From positions 1 to 11,441 of the forward strand of contig JAJZOA010000133.1 in the NCBI GenBank assembly GCA_021852225.1: DNA of 11,441 nucleotides, given 5' to 3'. Shown here one piece after another: positions 6,659-11,441 of the stretch. Both the position numbers and the translations under genes were made by a program. Within the stretch, counting starts at the first letter, position 1. The number at the start of each line of letters is the position of its first letter. Below the pieces are notes generated by a model. The model was not told the DNA's origin and did no database searches. It saw only the letters and a list, made by a program, of their open reading frames with translations. The DNA comes from Planctomycetota bacterium. Lineage in GTDB: Bacteria > Planctomycetota > Phycisphaerae > WQYP01.

Positions 6659-8098
6659 TTACACTTTAATTGTCACCTTGCGTTCAAGCTTGCCGCGATA
6701 CCGCTGCTGAATAGGTTCGACAATCTGATGTACAAATTCATCCACCTGCTGTGCCGATCGGCCAATATACTGCCGGGCATCCATGACCCGGCTTAATTCT
6801 ACGCCGGCAAACGCCGGGTCACCGCGCAATCGCTCCATTAAATCGTTCGACTTGCCCATCTCCTTGACCTGCAGCGCTGCGGCCATGGAATGTCGGCGAA
6901 TACGCTCATGCAGATCCTGCCGGTCGCCACCGGCCTTCACCGCGGCCATGAGCACATTTTCCGTGGCCATAAAGGGCAGTTCCGCATTCAGTCGCTGTTC
7001 AATGACGCTGCGGTTCACCACCAGTCCTCCGGAAACCTTAAACAGAATATCCAGAATTGCGTCCGTGGTCAGGAACGCCTCCGGCACGGAAAGGCGCTTG
7101 TTTGAGGAATCGTCCAGCGTGCGTTCAAACATCTGCTGGGCGGCGGTAAAAAGCGGCTGTGTCACGATGCCCATCAACCAGCGTGCCAGACCGGTCACGC
7201 GTTCGCATAAAACCGGGTTGCGCTTATAAGCCATGGCCGAAGATCCCACCTGCTCCTCATCAAAAGGTTCATCGACCTCCTTAAAGGCGGAAAGCAGGCG
7301 AACATCCTGTGCCATTTTATGGGCCGCCGCGCCCACCGCCGCCAACGACGCGATAATCTGCACATCCACAATGCGTGAATAGGTCTGACCGGAAACCGGG
7401 TGAACCCGTTTGAATCCCAGCTTTTCGGCAACCGCAAATTCCAGCCGCCGCACTTTTTCCTGGTCACCGCCGAAAAGTTCAACAAAAGATGCCTGTGTGC
7501 CGGTGGTTCCCTTGATGCCGCGCAGCATCAGAGTTTGCAGTCGCAGTTCCAGGTCCGCCAGTGTCAGCACAAAATCGTAACACCAGAGCACCGCCCGCTT
7601 GCCCAGCGTGCTGGGTTGCGCTGGTTGAATATGGGTGTAAGAAAGCACCGGAAGATCGCGATTGGCTACCGCAAAGACCGCCAGCCGATCAATGACGGCG
7701 GCGAGTTTCCGCACGATTATTTCCAGCGCGTCGCGCAACAGCAGCACATCCGTATTGTCCACAATGTCCATGGAAGTCGCGCCAAGGTGCATGATCGCCT
7801 TGGCCGCGGGTGCAACCTTGGCGAACGTGTGCAGGTGGGCCATTACATCATGGCGCAGCCGCTGTTCCTGACGGGCGGCCTCGGCGAAATCCACATCATC
7901 CAGATGCGCCCGCATCTGATTCAACTGCTCATCGGTAATCGGCAGTCCCAATTGCTGCTGGGCTTCGGCCAGCGCCAGCCAGATCCGCCGCCAGGTTGAA
8001 AATTTCCGCTGCGGCGAAAACACTTCCAGCATTTCCGCCGACGCATTCCGCGTGACCAGGGGACTCTGATAGACAAGTTGAGAGAATATTTCTTCCAT
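6659..8098 (-). CDS. purB: Adenylosuccinate lyase (long, animal-like form)
   Basis: The 479-residue product removes fumarate from SAICAR and from adenylosuccinate, two steps of purine synthesis. It belongs to the fumarase/aspartase superfamily. The signature GSSAMAYKRNP lies at residues 285-295 with the catalytic Ser286. RHDVMAHLHTF carries His83 and SYTHIQPAQP carries the presumed general-acid His156. Many segments match the vertebrate enzyme rather than the shorter E. coli or Bacillus ones: SPLVTRNASAEM, KFSTWRRIWLALAEA, GLPITDEQ, GTTGTQASF, FERTLDDSSN, ELPFMATEN and KAGGDRQD. Length also fits that form. I start at the ATG at 8098; an in-frame GTG at 8107 adds three residues. GGTG lies six to eight bases before the ATG. 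The gene converges with the SprT-like gene, with only 64 bases between and no clear terminator, and is divergent from the DUF1844 gene. Confidence 0.95.
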   Translation of the reverse strand: MEEIFSQLVYQSPLVTRNASAEMLEVFSPQRKFSTWRRIWLALAEAQQQLGLPITDEQLNQMRAHLDDVDFAEAARQEQRLRHDVMAHLHTFAKVAPAAKAIMHLGATSMDIVDNTDVLLLRDALEIIVRKLAAVIDRLAVFAVANRDLPVLSYTHIQPAQPSTLGKRAVLWCYDFVLTLADLELRLQTLMLRGIKGTTGTQASFVELFGGDQEKVRRLEFAVAEKLGFKRVHPVSGQTYSRIVDVQIIASLAAVGAAAHKMAQDVRLLSAFKEVDEPFDEEQVGSSAMAYKRNPVLCERVTGLARWLMGIVTQPLFTAAQQMFERTLDDSSNKRLSVPEAFLTTDAILDILFKVSGGLVVNRSVIEQRLNAELPFMATENVLMAAVKAGGDRQDLHERIRRHSMAAALQVKEMGKSNDLMERLRGDPAFAGVELSRVMDARQYIGRSAQQVDEFVHQIVEPIQQRYRGKLERKVTIKV

Positions 8099-8224
8099 TC
8101 CAAACACCCGGTAAAATGTTCTTTATCGGCTCCGCAACAGGCAGACACTGCCGCGCGTGTACCAACCGTCTGTGAATGGTAACATGGATGGCATAACCGA
8201 GAAAGGTTCGATCGCGGCTTGAAT

Positions 8225-8228
8225 GGAG
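8225..8228 (+). promoter_or_regulatory. Ribosome binding site that sets the DUF1844 gene start
   Basis: GGAG stands six bases before ATG at 8235. The other in-frame ATG, at 8223, overlaps this site and has none of its own, so the longer frame is unlikely. Confidence 0.6.
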
Positions 8229-8234
8229 AAACAC

Positions 8235-8684
8235 ATGAACGACCAACCAGATACGTCCCCAAAAACCGCACCGGCAATCCATGTCGATGATGACTGGAAA
8301 TCGCAGGCTGAAAAAGAAAAGGAACAGCTTGCGGAAAAAGTCGGTGATATTCCGGCCGCCAAGGCGACAACGGAAAAATCAGCCGACAATCCGCGGCCGG
8401 CGACGGGCGCGACGGCCCGCGGCAGCCTGCCGTCCGCATCCTTTGAACTTCTGGTGGAGCAATATGCCACACAGATTCTCATGGCACTGGGTCAGTTGCC
8501 CGACGGCAGCGGTAAAGCCCGGCCCCGGGATATGGACCTGGCGCGGCTTTATATTGACCTGCTCGGAATTATTCAGGAAAAAAGCAAAGGCAATCTTTCC
8601 GCCGCGGAAGAGAGCCTTATCGGCGGAGCTCTATACCAGATGCGCATGGCCTTTGTGGCCGCCCAGCGGAAGCCGTCCGCCTAG
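8235..8684 (+). CDS. DUF1844 domain protein
   Basis: The 149-residue product has a hydrophilic, Ala/Lys/Glu-rich first half with the segment DDDWKSQAEKEKEQLAEK at residues 18-35. From about residue 69 it carries a DUF1844-like helical domain. The recognisable pattern is FELLVEQYATQILMALGQLP, then DLARLYIDLLGIIQEKSKGNL and a final helix GALYQMRMAFV. DUF1844 proteins are common in Planctomycetota and Deltaproteobacteria, and I know of no assigned function. There is no signal peptide or membrane segment, so a cytoplasmic location is likely. The gene stands alone, divergent from purB with 136 bases between, and converges on a small leftward ORF. Confidence 0.85.
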   Translation: MNDQPDTSPKTAPAIHVDDDWKSQAEKEKEQLAEKVGDIPAAKATTEKSADNPRPATGATARGSLPSASFELLVEQYATQILMALGQLPDGSGKARPRDMDLARLYIDLLGIIQEKSKGNLSAAEESLIGGALYQMRMAFVAAQRKPSA

Positions 8685-8711
8685 ACGCGCCGGGGCACCC
8701 TTTTCCTGGTT

Positions 8712-8930
8712 TTATAATTCTTCGCCACGCCGCCAATCACTTTGGTCGGCAATTTTCTGGCGGGTTGCCGACTGATCGTTGATTTTATTTTCATCGTCCG
8801 CGATAAAAATACCCGACGGGCGATCCACGGCCGCGACGCTGAAACCAAGGTGATTTTTTTCCGATAGTCGCGGGGGCATGATGCTTTTTCTACGCAGAGC
8901 GTCCTGCACACTCTCCGACCCACGTTTCAC
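8712..8930 (-). CDS. Small hypothetical protein coupled to the glycosyltransferase
   Basis: A 72-residue frame starts with GTG at 8930, whose last bases overlap the TGA of the glycosyltransferase gene (GTGA, 8930-8927). It ends with TAA at 8712. The product is hydrophilic and charged, with SVQDALRRKS near the start, a more hydrophobic patch LGFSVAAVDRPSGIFIADD and a polar tail. There is no membrane segment and I recognise no family. Codon use resembles its neighbours, and the four-base overlap suggests coupled translation. No clear ribosome binding site is seen, and an internal ATG at codon 18 is an alternative start. The overlapping frame at 8681-8923 on the same strand is Arg-rich and less protein-like. 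It may be a real gene or a chance open frame. Confidence 0.45.
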   Translation of the reverse strand: MKRGSESVQDALRRKSIMPPRLSEKNHLGFSVAAVDRPSGIFIADDENKINDQSATRQKIADQSDWRRGEEL

Positions 8931-10156
8931 CGCGTTACAATCCGCGTTCGGCCCAGTCCGTTCATCTGATATTCAGTGCCGCGCCAGACAATCCGGCTTC
9001 CCACTGCCGACCGCAGGATAAAAAACGCATTGACCATCTGCATCAGTGGAAATCCAATGATAAAATAATGCCGCGCCCTTTTGAGTTCTGGTTCGTGACC
9101 GGGCAGCAGCCGCCGTCCGCCGCGCAATAACATATACCCGCGCAGGCAGCTTAACAGATAAATCACCAGAAAGACGGCCAGCGGAATCCAGAAATCGGTG
9201 CGATGAAAATCCACCGCCTCAAGGGTGATCACCAGGGAAGAAAGCAGCGCAAAAACAAACAGCAGAGCCCCGCTGATTGCCGCCAGCCATACGCGCGGCG
9301 CGCAAATCCGGGTGATACGGTATTGCCGCACGGCGAATTCATTCAACGAATGCCAGTTAAATGAGGCCGCCGATGCCACCAGACACTGCGGCACAAAATG
9401 AATCCGCGTTCTGGCTTTTCTCCGCACGCAATAGGACAGTGCGTAATCGTCACTCAGCGCCCCCTGCCAGAGGGCGTCGACTCCGTAGGAAAAAAAATCC
9501 GCCCGGCGAATCGCCATCGATCCACCCCATGCCATTGTGCGGCGGTACGGCCCCATCAAACTTCCCACCAGGCTGTTAAGCACGCAGAGCGTGTCATTTG
9601 CTCCGCTTGGGCCGGCCGGCACGTAGAACCGGTAGCCGGTGGTCGCGCCAATATGCGGCCCATAGGTCAGCGGCGTTACCAGCGCATGAAGCCAATCCGA
9701 TGCCGGACAGGCATCGGCATCCATAAACGCCAGAATCTGGTCTTCTTCGGTGGTGGCGGCCACCGCGGCGAGTTGATTATGCACCTTCTGTCCGCGATCC
9801 GTCGCGGCTCCGGCCACCACCAGCGCCACCCGACCGTCGGATCTGCCGGCGGAGATGTTTTCGATCAGTTTCACCACCGGATCGTCAATGGATTCGACAC
9901 TGAATATCAGCCGATAGTTGGGATAATGCTGACGGCATAATGCCGCAATATTCTGTTCAGTGCAGGAATCCACGCCTTTAATCGGCAGAATCACCGCCAC
10001 CGACGGGTGTACCGCCGCAAGGGGCGCTGCGGCCACACGTGGCATGCGCATGGAAAAAAACTGGGCCACGCGAACGCCCCAGATTTGCAGCAGAATTTCC
10101 GCCGTCCAGAAGGATGCAATCAGGCTGTCGGTAATTAAATAGGGCTTCACTATCAT
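8927..10156 (-). CDS. Membrane glycosyltransferase, GT2/GT21 (ceramide glucosyltransferase/HpnI-like)
   Basis: The 409-residue product resembles membrane-bound glycosyltransferases that move a sugar from a nucleotide donor onto a lipid. A membrane segment spans residues 7-25. The GT-A domain shows SVAVILPIKG (52-61), the metal-binding FMDADAC with Asp146 and Asp148, GGSMAIRR (211-218) and LSDDYALS with Asp236/Asp237. RQYR at 277-280 stands where the (Q/R)xxRW motif is expected, with Ile instead of Trp. Three more membrane segments lie at about 291-313, 323-339 and 363-383, and the C-terminus has WRGTEYQMNG, typical of HpnI-like enzymes. The acceptor is unknown and no hopanoid gene is near. 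I start at ATG 10156, just before the first membrane segment. The frame stays open upstream to a GTG at 10183 and a TTG at 10276. No start has a clear ribosome binding site. Confidence 0.85.
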   Translation of the reverse strand: MIVKPYLITDSLIASFWTAEILLQIWGVRVAQFFSMRMPRVAAAPLAAVHPSVAVILPIKGVDSCTEQNIAALCRQHYPNYRLIFSVESIDDPVVKLIENISAGRSDGRVALVVAGAATDRGQKVHNQLAAVAATTEEDQILAFMDADACPASDWLHALVTPLTYGPHIGATTGYRFYVPAGPSGANDTLCVLNSLVGSLMGPYRRTMAWGGSMAIRRADFFSYGVDALWQGALSDDYALSYCVRRKARTRIHFVPQCLVASAASFNWHSLNEFAVRQYRITRICAPRVWLAAISGALLFVFALLSSLVITLEAVDFHRTDFWIPLAVFLVIYLLSCLRGYMLLRGGRRLLPGHEPELKRARHYFIIGFPLMQMVNAFFILRSAVGSRIVWRGTEYQMNGLGRTRIVTR

Positions 10157-10203
10157 CTGTCGGGGAATATACACGCACCTCACTGCGCTATAAAGCCGTC
10201 CGC

Positions 10204-10428
10204 CTATCGCCTGAAGTTTCCCTGTGCATTCAGCGGTAGTTGCCGATTGTCGGCATAGGAACCGCCATCGCGCCAAAAGGCGCTGTGTGCTGAAGCCGAC
10301 GTGCCTGAACCACCCGAAGCGCCGAAAATGTTAGCACGCGCCGTTTCCGATTTTCGCCCCGAAGCAAATATCGGGTCAATGGCAAACCACGACGAGGGCC
10401 GACGGCTTAACGGAATATCCGTCGCCAT
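10204..10428 (-). CDS. Small hypothetical protein upstream of the glycosyltransferase
   Basis: A 74-residue frame with an ATG at 10428 and a TAG at 10204 ends 47 bases before the glycosyltransferase ATG. The product has SWFAIDPIF early, a Gly/Ser/Ala-rich middle (FGASGGSGTSASAHSAF) and a polar end. I see no signal peptide, membrane segment or known family. Codon use looks like the neighbouring genes and an in-frame stop lies just upstream, so the ATG is the only ordinary start. No Shine-Dalgarno sequence precedes it. If real, it is the first gene of a three-gene run with the glycosyltransferase and the small ORF behind it. The opposite-strand frame at 10301-10504 looks less protein-like. Confidence 0.35.
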   Translation of the reverse strand: MATDIPLSRRPSSWFAIDPIFASGRKSETARANIFGASGGSGTSASAHSAFWRDGGSYADNRQLPLNAQGNFRR

Positions 10429-10703
10429 TTTGGGTTCGGACGTTCAATTTCCCGCGGACCGACACCGGCGGAATCAGCAATCGGTTAAATCGAACTGCCG
10501 ATGACTGGCCGTCACATGAAGATTCTCAAAAAACATGTCAAAGCAGTTGCAGACGTTTAAGGGTGCCGACCAACGGAGCTAAGGCCATAAACCGACCTGC
10601 CGCCATCATGCGGTATGGTGAGGCAGACGCATAAAATCCCTATGCCGGATGGTCGTGAGCCAGCGCGACAGACGGTGGCAAAACTTATTACCGGGCAGCC
10701 GCC
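10429..10703. other. Intergenic stretch upstream of the glycosyltransferase group
   Basis: No gene is supported in these 275 bases. TTACCGGG occurs twice, at about 10688 and 10704, straddling the end of the VWA gene. A weak hairpin with wobble pairs lies at about 10605-10621 (CATCATG against TATGGTG) but has no T tract, so it is not a convincing terminator. I found no clear promoter for the leftward genes. Confidence 0.4.
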
Positions 10704-11441
10704 TTACCGGGTCACCAGCTTGTATTGGCCCCCGTTTTCCGAGGCAATTTTCTTAAGCTGGGCATTGAATATCGGATCATGATTGAAAAACGCGAACGTA
10801 AATATGCGGACTTTGCTCTTTTGATTCAATTGGTGGATTGCGGGGACAAGCCGGGGATCAAAAGAACCGTTGCTAAGAAAGTAAATGATTTGTGGGCGCA
10901 TCCGGAATGCCGCCTGAAACGGGCCTAGAAAATAATTCAGGCGGTAGGCATTAGGCCCCTGCGGCTGAATCCGTTTGAGTGCGGTTCGCACTTCCTGCTT
11001 GACTTCGTTGGTAGCCGGCTCCAGTTGACCCGTTCGAGCCGACGGGCCAAGAATTTTGTAGCGTTTGCGGAAAATGATGACGGCGAAGGACTGATTTACC
11101 CAGAGCCTGCTGATTGAACCGTCCAGCTTGCGTTCCACAAACCCGAAGTTATCCAACATGCCGCCGGCATGATCAATAATATAGACAATGCGCGAAGCCT
11201 TGCGCCCACGGCCCATGAAGGAAACGGCTTGACCGCCTGTCGCGGTTTGAGCAATGCCGAGATCCGATTGATCGGACGCGAGTTGATCTTTGGCAGCCTT
11301 TAACGCGTCAGCACCACTCAGGACGCCTTTGACATTGCTGGATTTCATTGAATTCTGAATAACGACTTGAATTTGTGACACTTCGGCCTTGTCGGCCTGA
11401 ATAATCGCCGAATGATAATTCACCGCAGCCTGCTCCGATAG
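10704..11441 (-). CDS. VWA-domain protein with eroded metal site, C-terminal part (partial)
   Basis: The frame is open from the window edge to TAA at 10704, giving 245 residues. A GTG at 11423 with GGAG nine bases before it could be a start, but the frame continues beyond the window, and relatives usually carry an N-terminal membrane segment, so I treat it as partial. Counting from that GTG, residues 1-70 are polar and helical, and 75-237 form a von Willebrand A-like domain. It shows SRIVYIIDHAGGMLDNF, then QSFAVIIF, RPQIIYFLSNGSF and VRIFTFAF, in the order seen in planctomycete VWA proteins. The metal-binding DxSxS motif reads D-H-A-G-G at 84-88, the loop Thr region reads RLN, and the usual TDG reads SNG at 184-186. 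Metal-dependent ligand binding is therefore doubtful. VWA domains commonly mediate protein-protein contact; the partner is unknown. Confidence 0.75.
   Translation of the reverse strand, partial: LSEQAAVNYHSAIIQADKAEVSQIQVVIQNSMKSSNVKGVLSGADALKAAKDQLASDQSDLGIAQTATGGQAVSFMGRGRKASRIVYIIDHAGGMLDNFGFVERKLDGSISRLWVNQSFAVIIFRKRYKILGPSARTGQLEPATNEVKQEVRTALKRIQPQGPNAYRLNYFLGPFQAAFRMRPQIIYFLSNGSFDPRLVPAIHQLNQKSKVRIFTFAFFNHDPIFNAQLKKIASENGGQYKLVTR

Noticed and set aside
8202..8215. GGTTCGATC resembling a tRNA T-loop
   Set aside because: Flanking bases cannot form the T stem and no acceptor or anticodon arm is found.
8681..8923. 80-codon leftward frame overlapping the small ORF after the glycosyltransferase
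   Set aside because: It is very Arg-rich and competes with the frame that is coupled by GTGA and has more ordinary composition.
9398..9940. Long rightward frame of 180 codons opposite the glycosyltransferase
   Set aside because: It lies entirely antisense to a gene with clear motifs, and its product is His/Arg/Gly-rich with no family pattern.

Overview
The window looks like a chromosomal stretch from a member of the Planctomycetota, probably the Phycisphaerae side. This is inferred from protein families, since there is no rRNA here. The pointers are a prepilin with an H-X9-DG C-terminal motif, a DUF1844 protein, an MnmA with a long insertion after its PP-loop domain start, and a VWA protein of the planctomycete type. 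The DNA is moderately GC-rich with AT-rich intergenic patches. Genes are mostly single or in short runs, and I see no mobile element, CRISPR array, tRNA or rRNA.

Left part (1-2170). The window opens in the last 57 codons of an ABC-F ATPase. A 484-base stretch without a confident gene follows. Next is a prepilin-like pseudopilin whose usual body is interrupted by a Gly/Ser-rich predicted beta-solenoid. A near-textbook intrinsic terminator closes it.

Middle part (2262-6594). accD (acetyl-CoA carboxylase carboxyltransferase beta) runs leftward. It is separated by a promoter-bearing divergent region from an OsmC-family gene running rightward. A rightward run then carries mnmA (tRNA 2-thiouridylase), a UPF0270/YheU-family gene whose start overlaps the mnmA stop, and a SprT-like putative metalloprotease with a C-terminal beta-barrel-like domain.

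Right part (6659-11441). purB is leftward and of the long form that resembles animal adenylosuccinate lyase. It is divergent from a DUF1844 gene. Then, all leftward, come a small ORF, a membrane glycosyltransferase of the GT2/GT21 type, a second small ORF, and the C-terminal part of a VWA-domain protein whose metal-binding motif is eroded.

Most genes are housekeeping (fatty acid, purine and tRNA modification). The parts most worth a second look are the prepilin with an inserted domain, the VWA protein without a recognisable MIDAS, the SprT-like protein with a possible Cys in place of a His ligand, and the glycosyltransferase flanked by two undescribed small ORFs. I did not find an unmistakable new multi-gene system.
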